Both the position numbers and the translations under genes were made by a program. Positions 1 through 11,022 of a stretch of 64,000 bases of DNA are shown here, in pieces. Below the pieces are notes generated by a model that worked only from the letters and a program-made list of their open reading frames with translations, was not told the origin of the DNA and searched no databases. The stretch comes from Nematostella vectensis (taxonomy: Eukaryota > Cnidaria > Anthozoa > Actiniaria > Edwardsiidae). The DNA is taken from the NCBI RefSeq assembly GCF_932526225.1, contig NC_064046.1:10193719-10257718 (forward strand), written 5' to 3'. The stretch's first letter is position 1; the number at the start of each line of letters is the position of its first letter.

Positions 1-1
1 C

Positions 2-529
2 CTAACGCAATGGCTTGGAGGTGGTTTTGAAATGAACTTAACCTGCTATGTAAGTAAATTAGATGCTGGGACCTCAGAGCGTCACCGTGTTAGGGTCAAG
101 CCAATCGATTGTAATTATCAGGTAAATACTGTTATCGATAATTCAAGTTTGACCCTCAGTTGTCCTGTGGTATCCCATGATGCCTTTGCAATCCCAACCC
201 GAAAAGCAATCTGGGAACTGGAACTTAACCACACATCACGGCGCTTCATCGCTAGTCGATTGCGTGGCCAAGTGAACGTGGCTCAAGATGTCACGGGCAA
301 CGTTTTTGTAACGCCAGATTTTGCCCTCGCGTTCAAGCAACACCGTGACATCGCAGGAAACTATTGCTGTCAGGTGACCAATCTAGAGGGCGAACTCGTT
401 GGTCAGAGGTATTTCGTTACTGTCACGGTCATGCAACCCCTACCGAGCACAAGCGGTGGTGAGCGCCTATGTGACGTCATAAAGTTAGCTTGGGTCACGG
501 CTCTTGTCCTCGTGCTACTGAGTTTATAG
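2..529 (+). CDS. Ig-domain surface protein, 3' part, probable GPI-anchored form
   Basis: The frame is open to the left edge of the window, so the 5' end is missing. What remains is the end of one Ig-like domain (E-M-N-L-T-C strand) and a complete second one with the L-T-L-S-C core Cys, an I-W-E-L core Trp and the D-I-A-G-N-Y-C-C form of the D-x-G-x-Y-x-C motif. It aligns throughout with domains 2 and 3 of the receptor at 7997-9373, so the two are paralogs. The protein ends immediately after a hydrophobic run (VIKLAWVTALVLVLLSL) preceded by small residues (STSGG) with no cytoplasmic tail, which is the layout of a GPI-attachment signal. A very short-tailed transmembrane protein is the alternative. 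The family is not one I can name; a role in adhesion or recognition is inference from IgSF architecture. Confidence 0.75.
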   Translation, partial: LTQWLGGGFEMNLTCYVSKLDAGTSERHRVRVKPIDCNYQVNTVIDNSSLTLSCPVVSHDAFAIPTRKAIWELELNHTSRRFIASRLRGQVNVAQDVTGNVFVTPDFALAFKQHRDIAGNYCCQVTNLEGELVGQRYFVTVTVMQPLPSTSGGERLCDVIKLAWVTALVLVLLSL

Positions 530-773
530 TCAAAATGTGAACATCGGTCACCATCGCAGCTATACTGGGCTCATCATGTAAGGCGGTGCTTGATCTCTTG
601 AAACGAGACAAGTCGGGCTTTAGAGTTGTACAGTTAGTTTTATTTCCACGTTATACGTTGTGTGCTTAGAGGAAAAATGATCACGGTTAACATTAAATCG
701 CAGTACCAATAACTATCACTTATAGTTTGTTTCGTTATGATATCTTGTTCTTCAGCTTGGTTTCTGTATGTTT
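530..773. other. 3' flank of the first Ig gene
   Basis: No open frame or RNA gene seen. No AATAAA lies close after the stop codon, so the transcript may end in or beyond the satellite that follows. Confidence 0.4.
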
Positions 774-2533
774 AGATAGCCTCCTCGGCATTACACTACG
801 CCACAGATAAGATAGGTAAGTATAGCCTCCTCCGCATTACACTACGCCACAGATAACATAGGTAAGTATAGCCTACTCCTCATTACACTACGCCACAAAT
901 AACATAGGTAAGTATAGCCTCCTCCTCATTACACTACGCCACAGATAACATAGGTAAGTATAGCCTCCTTCACATTACACTACGCCACAGATAACATAGG
1001 TAAGTATAGCCTCCTCCGCATTACACTACGCCACAGATAACATAGGTAAGTGTAGCCTCCTCCGCATTACACTACGCCACAGATAACATTGGTAAGTATA
1101 GCCTCCTCCGCATTACACTACGCCACAGATAACATAGATAAGTATAGCCTCCTCCTCATTACACTACGCCACAGATAACATAGGTAAATATAGCCTACTT
1201 CGCAATACTCTACGCCACAGATAACATAGGTAAGTATAGCTTCCTCTGCATTACACTACGCCACAGATAACATAGATAAGTATAGCCTCCTCCTCATTAC
1301 ACTACGCCACAGATAACATAGGTAAATATAGCCTACTTCGCAATACACTACGCCACAGATAACATAGGTAAGTATAGCTTCCTCTGCATTACACTACGCC
1401 ACAGATAACATAGATAAGTATAGCCTCCTCCTCATTACACTACGCCACAGATAACATAGGTAAGTATAGCCTCCTCCTCATTACACTACGCCACAGATAA
1501 CATAGGTAAGTATAGCCTCCTCCTCATTACACTACGCCACAGATAACATAGGTAAGTATAGTCTCCTCCTCATTACACTACGCCACAGATAACATAGGTA
1601 AGTATAGCCTACTTCGCATTACACTACGCCACAGATAACATAGGTAAGTATAGCCTCCTCCTCATTACACTACGCCACAGATAACATTGGTAAGTATAGC
1701 CTCCTCCGCATTACACTACGCCACAGATAACATAGGTAAGTATAGCCTCCTCCTCATTACACTACGCCACAGATAACATAGGTAAGTATAACCTCCTCCT
1801 CATTACACTACGCCACAGATAACATAGGTAAGTATAGCCTCCTCCGCATTACACTACGCCACAGATAACATAGGTAAGTATAGCCTCCTCCGCATAACAC
1901 TACGCCACAGATAACATAGGTAAGCATAGCCTCCTCCGCATAACACTACGCCACAGATAACATAGGTAAGTATAGCCTCCTCCGCATTACACTACGCCAC
2001 AGATAACATAGGTAAGTATAGCCTCCTCCGCATTACACTACGCCACAGATAACATAGGTAAGTATAGCCTCCTCCTCATTACACTACGCCACAGATAACA
2101 TAGGTAAGTATAACCTCCTCCTCATTACACTACGCCACAGATAACATAGGTAAGTATAACCTCCTCCTCATTACACTACGCCACAGATAACATAGGTAAG
2201 TATAACCTCCTCCTCATTACACTACGCCACAGATAACATAGGTAAGTATAGCCTCCTCCTCATTACACTACGCCACAGATAACATAGGTAAGTATAACCT
2301 CCTCCTCATTACACTACGCCACAGATAACATAGGTAAGTATAGCCTCCTCCTCATTACACTACGCCACAGATAACATAGGTAAGTATAACCTCCTCCTCA
2401 TTACACTACGCCACAGATAACATAGGTAAGTATAACCTCCTCCTCATTACACTACGCCACAGATAACATAGGTAAGTATAACCTCCTCCTCATTACACTA
2501 CGCCACAGATAACATAGGTAAATATAACCCCCT
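774..2533 (+). repeat. 46-bp minisatellite, about 38 copies
   Basis: Head-to-tail 46-bp units run with few indels; the consensus contains ATTACACTACGCCACAGATA followed by ACATAGGTAAGTAT. Variation is concentrated in a short CCTCCTCCGC/CCTACTTCGC block and in GTATAGC versus GTATAAC. Almost every unit contains AG|GTAAGTAT, a near-ideal 5' splice-site consensus in the same orientation as the Ig gene just upstream. 46 is not a multiple of three, so the array is not coding. Confidence 0.95.
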
Positions 2534-3773
2534 CTGCAGGCATCTTGTCTCATCGGATGCGGGGTTCCTGTGGCGAATAGAGGAGAAAAATAACGTAGGG
2601 GGGAGGAGGAGGGGGGTACAAAGAAAAGGAAGAAAAATAAAAAAAGGAATAGAACTTCCCCCTCCCTCCCCCACGGTACCAGTCTCCGCGCCCTAAAATC
2701 ACAAACACAGGTATCCCGAATCTGAATAAAGGCTACTCTACAGAGTAGAGTTGTCTGCGGAGGAGGCTAATGTTCAGACTGGGAGACAAATAACTCAACG
2801 GCTTAACTCCGTGGCAGTTATTTTCTGGGTAAATTAAGATTGGATTCCTTTTTTACTACCCCCCTTGCGACGTCAGATACACAGATACCTTAATTAGGGA
2901 AGGACCATTCAGGCTTTTAGCCAAAATCAAAATTTTACCGAGGCAAAGCTAGCCACTGGATGATAAATCCAACAAAAGCAGGTGTTTTATCTCATACTTT
3001 TCAATTGAGAAACACCAAACATCAAAATTTTACCGACTGGCGAGTGCCTCATGTTGGCTTCGGCCCTGCCATTTGATACTTTAATTAAGGTTGCACAAGT
3101 CCCAAGAGCACGCTCCAAAAGCAAGAAAAAATTGAGCAACTGAAATACTCAAAGTAACAACCCCTTGATAACTCCGTGGCTTTCTAATTTGACGTATGTT
3201 CCCAACTTACTCCTTACTAGAGATAAAATTCGTTGTTGCACCGGCGAATAAAAAAATCCTTGTTTCGTCTGGGAATAGCGTGTAGACAGAACACGCCCGG
3301 CTTTTGAGCAGGCTATTATTCACTGGATACTGTAGACCCAAGCGGTAATTACCCCGATCGTCCCGGCAAAATTGCTCGCGCTCGCGTCGGATTAAAGCAA
3401 ATGCCAACAAACTATATATCAATTTAAAGCTTAATTATTGCACTTTCTTCCTAAAATGATCATTTTTTTATACGCGCTTAATTTTGAGTGCTTTTGTCTG
3501 GTCCGGAGTGCGAATTATTTATACACACCAAAAGCGCGTAACCTCTCGAGATCTGCTTTATATCCTTCGTCATCTACTGAACTGACAAACCGTGTCTACA
3601 TTTGACGTCACACAGCCTCGTTGATTAATAATCAAGGGTCAAAGTTAGGCGTGGCATAATTTTGCTCTGGCTACAACGCGCTTATTTTAATAAGCGGATT
3701 TAAAAATCCGTAGCGAAAAACGCTATTGATCATCCGCGTCACGGTGTGACAGAACAATATCTATACAAGACGC
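2534..3773. other. Non-coding stretch with purine and pyrimidine tracts
   Basis: Contains a G/A-rich run at about 2578-2660 followed by a C-rich run at 2658-2680, then mixed AT-rich sequence. No convincing coding region; the short open frame on the minus strand at 3207-3422 has no recognisable motif. Confidence 0.4.
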
Positions 3774-5577
3774 TTGCCATGTTGCGCAGGTTTTAAATGT
3801 GCTGTTATATCAGCAAGAAAGGCTAAGAAGCGTTCAGGATTTAAAGGGAAGCCAGCCTGGAAAAAGAAAGCCGAGGAAAGTGTGCCTAAACTCGTGTTCG
3901 TTGCGGATTGTGATGTTGCTGAAGAGAACGATGAGCCAGAAAAAGGAAACCCGATTTCTGCTTCAAAGAGAAAACTTTCGTACTCTGAATCAGATGAAGA
4001 GTATTCACTCAATGAGGTTGCAAATGCTGAAGGCTATCGCGTCGTTTTTATGGATAGTTTGAGGGATATCGCTCAAAGGATTCATGGTTTCTCAGGATGC
4101 GAAGGTGAGAAATTTAGCTCATATCAAAGCCAGTTTACTTGAATTCAAACCTCAAATATTCGCTTGTTTGTTTAGTTTATGTTTTCAATCCCTAGATTTT
4201 ATATATAATGGATGTATACATTTTTATGCTTTTTACCATTAATTTGTCCATTTGCTGTTTTCAGGAAAAGTATCAGTTGTAGAAGATCCGTCAGAGTGCT
4301 TTGGTTTGTGTAGCAGTCTTTTCATCCAGTGTGATTCCTGCGATCTAAATGAATTCTTCAGCACTGGTAAACATTCGCTATCGGATCTTGGTCCCACTGC
4401 CTGGGCGACACGTAATGAGCTATTCTACCAGCAGCACCTTGTCGCGATGAATAAACAATTAGAGAAAAGCAAGGCTGAAGAAAAAGAACTGTGCAAAAAC
4501 AATGGCATGACACCTACCTCAGTCAGTTTTGATGGCACCTGGGCAAAAAGAGGGTTTACTTCAAACCATGGTGTTGGCTTTGCCATTTCTACCAAAACTG
4601 GGAAAGTACTCGACTATGCGGTAGGGTAAAAAAACTGCAATGCCTGCAATATACAGTCCAAAAAGCTGTCTGTTGAAGAGTTTGAGCAATGGGCTGAAGA
4701 CCATGAATGCCCTGGTGGCTATGAAGGCTCTAGTCCCAGTATGGAGACCTCATGTGCCAAGAAAATCTGGAACAATAGCAAGGACACTGGCCTAGAATAT
4801 AGGTTCATGGTGTCAGATGGTGACTCAAAGGCTTTTGGTGAGGTGAGAGACACGTATGGTGTGTGTGAAGACTGTCTACATTATGACAATATGGATAAAT
4901 CTTCACCTGAATATAAGCAATGGAAAAACTCTCCAGCCTACAAACGTCATTTAAGCGAACACATGGATGATAAGTCCAACTGCTGCAGAGTCATGAAGTT
5001 GGACTGTGTTCGACACGTCCAAAAGAGAATGGGCAAAGCCTTGCGTAAAGCCCAAGAGACAAAAGGCAAACTTGCTGATGGCAAACCAGTGGGCGGCAGG
5101 TCAGGGAGGCCTGCAATCGAGAAATTGCAAAAGTACTATGGGAATGCAATAAGGAATAATGTGAAGCAAGGGGTCTTGTCAACCAATCAAAGGGCAGAAG
5201 CAATCTCTAACATTAAAATGGAGATCATGGGTGGCCTTTACCATAGTTGTAAGTTGCCAGTGAAAAAAAGACACCAGTTTTGTCCTGTAAACTCCTTTTG
5301 TGCATATAAGAATTTAACCAAGACATTCAAGGAGAAAAAGCACCACCTAGACCCTGTCTTTGTAGACTTTCTCAAGCCTACCTATGATCGGCTTACCAGT
5401 GACGCCCTCTTAGAGAGATGCTTGCCTGGCAATACCCAGAATCCAAATGAGCGCTTGAACTCTCTTGTGTGGCTGAGGTGCCCCAAGCAAAGATGGTTTG
5501 GCCGGAAGCGTGTGGAGATGGCAGCAGTCGCTGCTGCTCTGCACTTTAGCTCGACACCAGCTAAATACCCTCTATAA
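3774..5577 (+). pseudogene. Mutator-type (MULE-like) transposase, interrupted by one nonsense codon
   Basis: Exon 1 (to 4104, donor GTGAGA) encodes a basic then acidic N-terminal region. Exon 2 begins at 4265 after a TTTTCAG acceptor, in matching phase. The second exon carries the core: V-S-F-D-G-T-W-A-K-R-G with a nearby G-F-A-I-S-T-K-T-G-K-V-L-D, a C-N-A-C pair, Y-R-F-M-V-S-D-G-D-S-K-A-F, a DCVRHVQKRMG block, and the terminal G-N-T-Q-N-P-N-E-R-L-N motif with R-C-P-K. These are the landmarks of the Mutator-like transposase domain widespread in invertebrates. A TAA at 4627-4629 breaks the frame at V-G-*-K-N-C, and the same frame continues on both sides, so it is a single substitution. No in-frame ATG is visible at the 5' end, so the start is lost or lies in another exon. 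I did not identify terminal inverted repeats. Confidence 0.8.
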
Positions 5578-7309
5578 AAGCATTAAAAGTCTTCTTAAAA
5601 AAGTACTTCTGAAGCATCAACAGTCTAGAGAAAGCGACAAAGTCTAGAGAAACGACAAAGTCAGTTCAGCTTTTTTGCCAATCGACTTTTTTTGTCCCAT
5701 CTAGTGTACGTCCCATGTATACAGTTGACATGCAATTTGCTATCATTTTTTCACAATATTACCCTTTTTTGACCATCTTGTGAAGAAATTGCCGATTCTC
5801 AAACTTGAAAGTGTTTTTTCTAGGGGGAGGGTTTTATATAATGTCGCGACTGCCTAATCTCATATCTTTTAGAGTATTTGGTATTTTTCCTGAAATTTTC
5901 AGGAAATGCTGTTGATATAATTGCCTTTATGATGAATTTAGATTTTCAATTTTACAAACTTCATTTAAGGGGGGATTTTTTGTCAACAATAATTGTGTAA
6001 ATGGTTAAGAGTTCCTTGTTTGTTTAATCTTTGTTTGTTTAATCTTTGTTTATCGAGGGTAGCATATTTAACCGAATATACAGTTTTCTAACATATGGCC
6101 CTCGGATAGTAAGCACTGTCACTGGGGGTGGTCCCTGCCAGAGGGTTTATTGCGCCCCAGTGGTTCTTTTACGTCCCTTCGGTTCAGGTTAGTGTAGTGC
6201 AGCTGGAAGAGACGGGACCGCCGGTTTAGTGTCCTTATCCGAGAAGACTGGAAACACGGGAGAATAACTTCAACTCACTTGTGACACAAATTCGAATCAA
6301 TGCTTCCAAAGCATTAATGCTTAACTCCTGAGACAGGATACAGTCAGGAAAATTTGCATGAAAGTACTCCGCGCCGCATATTCCCCCACAACCAACTAGA
6401 CAAGCATGTCGTGGAAATTCGTTTCCCCGTGCAATCAATTTCCTTCGATACCTTTCTGCGTTTACTAGCACTTCATGCTACGTACAATCAATACAACTCT
6501 CAACGACCAACGTTTTACAATCAATTCAATCAATCCAATCCAATACGATCAATAACTAAACTATACAATGTTCTCCCTATTTATACCCCAGTTTTACACC
6601 CTTACAAACAATGGACAATACAGCGCTTTCTTTCATCTACCCACAACCGGATATTTACTAAATACTTTACATTCCTTTCTTACTACGATTTACCATTAAT
6701 TTCCTGATAAGATAGGACAATAACACCTAACGTAATTTCCTTCTCGCGTCACGTAAAACTAATAAACTCTTAATCCCCGTCAAAGCATCGGTAGAAGAAA
6801 ACAAATCATTCATTATGTAAAGCTATCTTATTTTAACAGAACACAATAAAAATAAACTGCATGCAATGCAGAGTAAGTTGATAAGTTGGGCAGCAAGCCA
6901 CTATGCCACTATGATTACCACCGCTCAAGTTAATTTTAAAAGCTCTAGAAAATGCGGTGAAACATGACAGTTTGTGTTTGGGATGGCAAGTAAGGGGCAG
7001 TTTGAAAACACATCAAACACTGAACAAGAGACTGTCTCTACCACAAACCCTACCACGAAGAAACGGCGATCCCATGGAACAGTGGCGAGAGTTCTAGTAA
7101 ATTTATAACGCCAAACAAAAAACAACGGATAACAGCAGTTTATTTGTTTCGAATTACGAACTCAATATCCTTCGTTTATCTAGAGAGATGATGGGTTTCC
7201 CGCACTATGTTATGTATTGTCGACTCCACGAATGGAGTGAATGGTTCAATGAAGCACTTCAAATATTTAACTCACCAATTAATTGCCCTCAGTCACTCAG
7301 TCACTCCAA
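5578..7309. other. Non-coding, AT-rich, with one GC-richer block
   Basis: Directly after the transposase is a short direct repeat of GTCTAGAGAAA...CGACAAAG (5623-5660). A GC-richer block at about 6165-6260 (CGTCCCTTCGGTTCAGG, GAGACGGGACCGCC) resembles a dispersed repeat but I cannot name it. No gene is supported. Confidence 0.35.
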
Positions 7310-7976
7310 AAGCGATGATGCGTAAAGTGTGTGCAATACGTATAATTGCTGGAGCATCCTATGATGCACACACTGATCCGATATATAGGAATCTAAACAT
7401 ATTGAAATTCAATTATTTATTTTTATTTCAAATAGGTAAGTTAATGTATCAATTTAAAAATAGGTTACTTCCCCAAACATTTAACAGGATATTTCAATTG
7501 AACTCTCAAATTCACGATTATTACACGAGAAGCTCTAACTTGTTCCATATTTCAAAGTTTAGAACAAATATTCATAAGTTTGCGTTAAGACATCAGGGAC
7601 CTAAATATTTCAATTCATTGTCTTCTGATATTCAGTCTGCCAAAACGCTTAACTCTTTTTGTAATAAGTTAAAGACTTCTCTTATTAACTCTTATTTTTT
7701 TTTTCTTTCTCGATTTGTGTTTGTGTGTGTGTGTGTGTTTTTTATATAAGTATGAAAAAAAATATGAAAGCTCTCCTACCAAATATTTATATGATTAATC
7801 TGACTGTCCGAACTATCAAATATGTATTTTCTGTTAAGATTTAGGAGGTCCGTCTCGTATAAGCCTTGCGGTTTCTTACGGTCCTCCTTGTTACACTATG
7901 TAAATTATTATAATTATCTTTATTTAAAAAAAAATGTATTAAGTGACAAAACAATAAACTGAACTGAACTGAACTC
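7310..7976 (+). mobile_element. 3' end of a non-LTR retrotransposon (CR1/L2-Jockey type)
   Basis: A frame running to 7749 encodes the C-terminal tail typical of LINE reverse transcriptases of this group: R-I-I-A-G-A-S-Y-D-A-H-T, a NLLP-like K-N-R-L-L-P-Q-T-F, Y-Y-T-R-S-S-N, K-F-A-L-R-H-Q-G-P-K-Y-F-N-S-L and L-N-S-F-C-N-K-L-K. The catalytic palm is absent, so the copy is 5'-truncated. About 220 bp of 3' UTR follows, ending in the pentamer repeat (TGAAC)n at 7957-7976; a short terminal tandem repeat instead of a long poly(A) is a hallmark of CR1/L2 elements. The element stops about 20 bp before the next ATG. Confidence 0.8.
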
Positions 7977-7996
7977 ATATATTATATATTCACGTG

Positions 7997-9373
7997 ATGT
8001 TCCCAAAACCGCTTAGTTCAGCAAGACGTCGATTGAATTTAGTTCACAAAATGCTTGGGATCACAGTACTTTTATCGCTCTTGTTTTCGAGCCATCGAGG
8101 CTCTGTACTTGGTAAAGTTAAAGACGAACGAGTAGCGTTCTGTCCCAGAGGGACATTTCGACTGAATTGCCCAATTTGGAAAGAAGACTCGACACGTGTT
8201 TGGATTTACATCGGCATTAGGGGCGTGAGAAAACTCGCCTCTATTGAGAAGAACACCGTAAATACCTACCCAAATCTTAGTAAAACCTTCGGCAAACGGG
8301 CCTCGATATTGAATGAGGGAACACTAGTCATCAAAGACGCTCTCACCTCTGACAAGGGGAAATATGTATGCGAGAACGACTTTAATAAGCGTGTATCGTA
8401 TAACGTGGAGATGGATTGCGGCGGACAGGTCACACGAGAGATGATGAAAGTTTGCCCACCATCAACAGTCGAGGGTTGCCTGACAGTTCCCTGTGACGCC
8501 GTGGAAAGAGTTCAACAGGGAAATGTTCTGGAAGTCGTATGGAAATTGAATGGTCGAATGCTTGTCCTCCTTACGAACGAAGGTCACAAGAAGTATCCGA
8601 TTTTTAAAGGCCTCGCTCGCATCGACTCTCAGACAAAGACTCTGACGTTGAACACTTCAGAGGAGCACTTCACTCGTTTGTTTAATGATTATCCGCGGGA
8701 AGAGCTCAACATGACCTGTGTCGTACACAAAGTGAACGGTGGGACGGCAGAGCGCCATTTAGTGACTATCAAACCAACTACTTGCATCAGTACGATCCCT
8801 GTAATAAACTCCACGTTAACCTTGCGATGCCCCGTGGTCCCTAATGATGTTGTGAAGGAATCAACGCGAAAGGCAGTCTGGGAAGTGAACGGGAACAACA
8901 ACAGCAACACCCATCAACGCGTTATTGTCACGCGACTGCGTGACAAAGTGAACGTGTCCCCAGACCTCGGTGATGTTCTGTCCGTCACGCCGGAGTTCTC
9001 GCTCTCGTTCAAGCGTCTGCGTGACATCGCAGGGATTTATTTCTGCAAAATCACCGATCTGGAGGGAATGGTGGTTGGCCAAACATACACCGTGACAGTC
9101 ACGCAACCCAATAGTCCGAGTGAAGAGAGTCTCGAGCGTCAACGTGACACCCAGAGCGTGTCGCTAATTGCGTTTGTCGCCGCAAGTGCCTTGTGCCTCC
9201 TTGAGCTTGGCGTGATTGCAGTCTTTAGCTGGTATTTTCCAAGGAGACAGGAACGCTGCGTCTCACCTCGCCCATCACCTTGTATTGCTCACACGTCACC
9301 TAACAACAGAATTAAATTCGATTGTCGGCAGCAGATTTCAACTTCAACAACAGTCTCTGAACCCTATCAGTAG
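7997..9373 (+). CDS. Single-exon three-Ig-domain type I membrane receptor
   Basis: The uninterrupted frame encodes a signal peptide, three Ig-like domains, one transmembrane helix and a tail of about 44 aa. The first ATG is at 7997, but the Met at 8051 (M-L-G-I-T-V-L-L-S-L-L-F) gives a more canonical signal peptide and may be the true start. Domain 1 shows R-L-N-C, a W, and S-D-K-G-K-Y-V-C; domain 2 has V-P-C, V-V-W-K and L-N-M-T-C; domain 3 has L-T-L-R-C, A-V-W-E-V and D-I-A-G-I-Y-F-C. Several N-x-S/T sequons are present. The helix is near residues 388-415 (SLIAFVAASALCLLELGVIA). The tail is Cys/Ser/Pro-rich with one Tyr near the end and no ITIM/ITAM. Lack of introns is unusual for IgSF genes and could reflect retroposition. 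Paralogous to the gene at 2-529. Recognition or adhesion is inference. Confidence 0.85.
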   Translation: MFPKPLSSARRRLNLVHKMLGITVLLSLLFSSHRGSVLGKVKDERVAFCPRGTFRLNCPIWKEDSTRVWIYIGIRGVRKLASIEKNTVNTYPNLSKTFGKRASILNEGTLVIKDALTSDKGKYVCENDFNKRVSYNVEMDCGGQVTREMMKVCPPSTVEGCLTVPCDAVERVQQGNVLEVVWKLNGRMLVLLTNEGHKKYPIFKGLARIDSQTKTLTLNTSEEHFTRLFNDYPREELNMTCVVHKVNGGTAERHLVTIKPTTCISTIPVINSTLTLRCPVVPNDVVKESTRKAVWEVNGNNNSNTHQRVIVTRLRDKVNVSPDLGDVLSVTPEFSLSFKRLRDIAGIYFCKITDLEGMVVGQTYTVTVTQPNSPSEESLERQRDTQSVSLIAFVAASALCLLELGVIAVFSWYFPRRQERCVSPRPSPCIAHTSPNNRIKFDCRQQISTSTTVSEPYQ

Positions 9374-9879
9374 GGAGCATATATTTTGACACTGTGTGTA
9401 CGCTGAGATCTGTTTTTGTGTCCAGTACTCGGGGAAGGCTGGCGCGGGGCTTGGAATATGGGCAGGAAGATCTTTGAATTTTGAAATGAGAATTTTTACC
9501 TAGCATAAAAGGCTTATGAGTTTAAATTACTTATGTATATATTGGAAGTATAGAAAAAGTTGGTTTTAATGACGAATTTTCAATGGCGATTTTATGCCCA
9601 AACACCTTTGGATTAATGAATTAAAGTATCCATGTAGTATGTTTTTAGTTTTTGCAATGAGATTAAGTTCGTTAGAAAACCTAATATTATATTATTTATT
9701 GATGTATTATTGAAATTATTACTGAGCAAGCATGTACCCGACTTTCTAGTGTCAATATCTTGTTCTTAAGGAATCAGTTGCGCCATACATGTTATTGTCT
9801 CTACAAGATAAATATTGTTTTTAGACTGGAAAGCAAATAGCTCAATTGATTTCCATTGAAATGTTTTCTGTGCTGATTA

Positions 9880-9885
9880 AATAAA
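9880..9885 (+). promoter_or_regulatory. Candidate polyadenylation signal of the Ig receptor
   Basis: AATAAA about 500 bp after the stop codon, followed by an A-run; it is a clear hexamer downstream on this strand. Confidence 0.45.
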
Positions 9886-10074
9886 AAAGGAGGTACGACT
9901 TTTAATGTGTTTGTAATGATAGCGCTGGTAGCCTATTTTTCATGACTCACTTTTCATCAAACGCACCTAACACGTGTGACATGCAGTAAGCCCTAGAATA
10001 AATACGTTCAATTCGACAATTACTCATTTACTGTCGAATCGATAGAAAAGTATATGTCTGTGGTTGGCTCGAGA

Positions 10075-10273
10075 TTACTCGAGACTAAGAAACTATTCGA
10101 ATCCGAGATATTTACCACGCCATCCGCTCTAAATTATCAATCAAATCCTTAAAGAAACTTCCAATAGACAAACTTCTTTCAATATTTTGAAATATTTTTC
10201 TCGTTTTCCGTTAAAAATCATCGAATATCGTTACGCAATTGACCAAAAGTAAACTGGTGACAATGCGGCTTAA
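10075..10273. mobile_element. Truncated piggyBac-like MITE (same family as 24014-24246)
   Basis: The interior (CCATCCGCTCTAAATTATCA, AATATTTTGAAATATTTTTC) and the right terminus ending GACAATGCGGC-TTAA match the intact copy at 24014-24246. The left terminus is not recognisable. Confidence 0.65.
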
Positions 10274-11022
10274 ACATATTGATCACAAATATTTGTTTAG
10301 GCTAATGGGAAATTTCCCTCAGGCTATCAATGAACGCCTCTGAGTGAGTATTTATTGCTTTATCTGTCATGCCGATGATATGGACAGTATGGAATCCTGC
10401 TTAAAACAGTTAAGTTCGTAGGCTGAGCAAAGGCTTCTTCACACATGGTTTTAATTTTGAGAATTATAAATTCGTGATTTACAATTTTTACAATACAATA
10501 TTTACGATATTTACAATATTGATTCATGAGATCTTGTATGCTTAGGGACAGACCATTAGTAAGGGTTAGATAAGACATGACGGAAAAACATGACGTGACG
10601 CTTCAAATAAGCCCATTTCACATCGAATAAGGCGGAGAATTTTTCTGAGTACTTAGTAACTTATAGCAAGCAAAACATCAAGTGCGACTTTTTTTAAATT
10701 GATGCGACTTTTTGTAAAGTGTCATTGAAATTTCAGCTTTTTCGTCCCTGAACTGATACACAGGGCAATGATGATCAAGGAAATCTTGGATCTTAAAAAG
10801 GATCTTAAAAGGATCTTAAAAAGCCAAAATCTGGTTATGTGCACTTCGGCCTCACGTTATTTGTGTTTTGAAAATCAGTCCGCAATACAAGGAACCTATA
10901 GCCATTGTAAGAAATTGTGTCTTCTCTCTCTATCTGGAATTGCGCGTTTTCCAGGTTTTTCCGCCATGTCGTTAGATAATGGAAGCGAGTGTTCTATGGA
11001 ATGTAGGGCACGAATTAACAAA

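Noticed and set aside
774-2533. CRISPR-like array
   Set aside because: Units are directly adjacent with no unique spacers, and the genome is eukaryotic.
3761-4012. Ser-rich minus-strand frame over the transposase first exon
   Set aside because: Antisense shadow of the Lys/Glu-rich transposase N-terminus.
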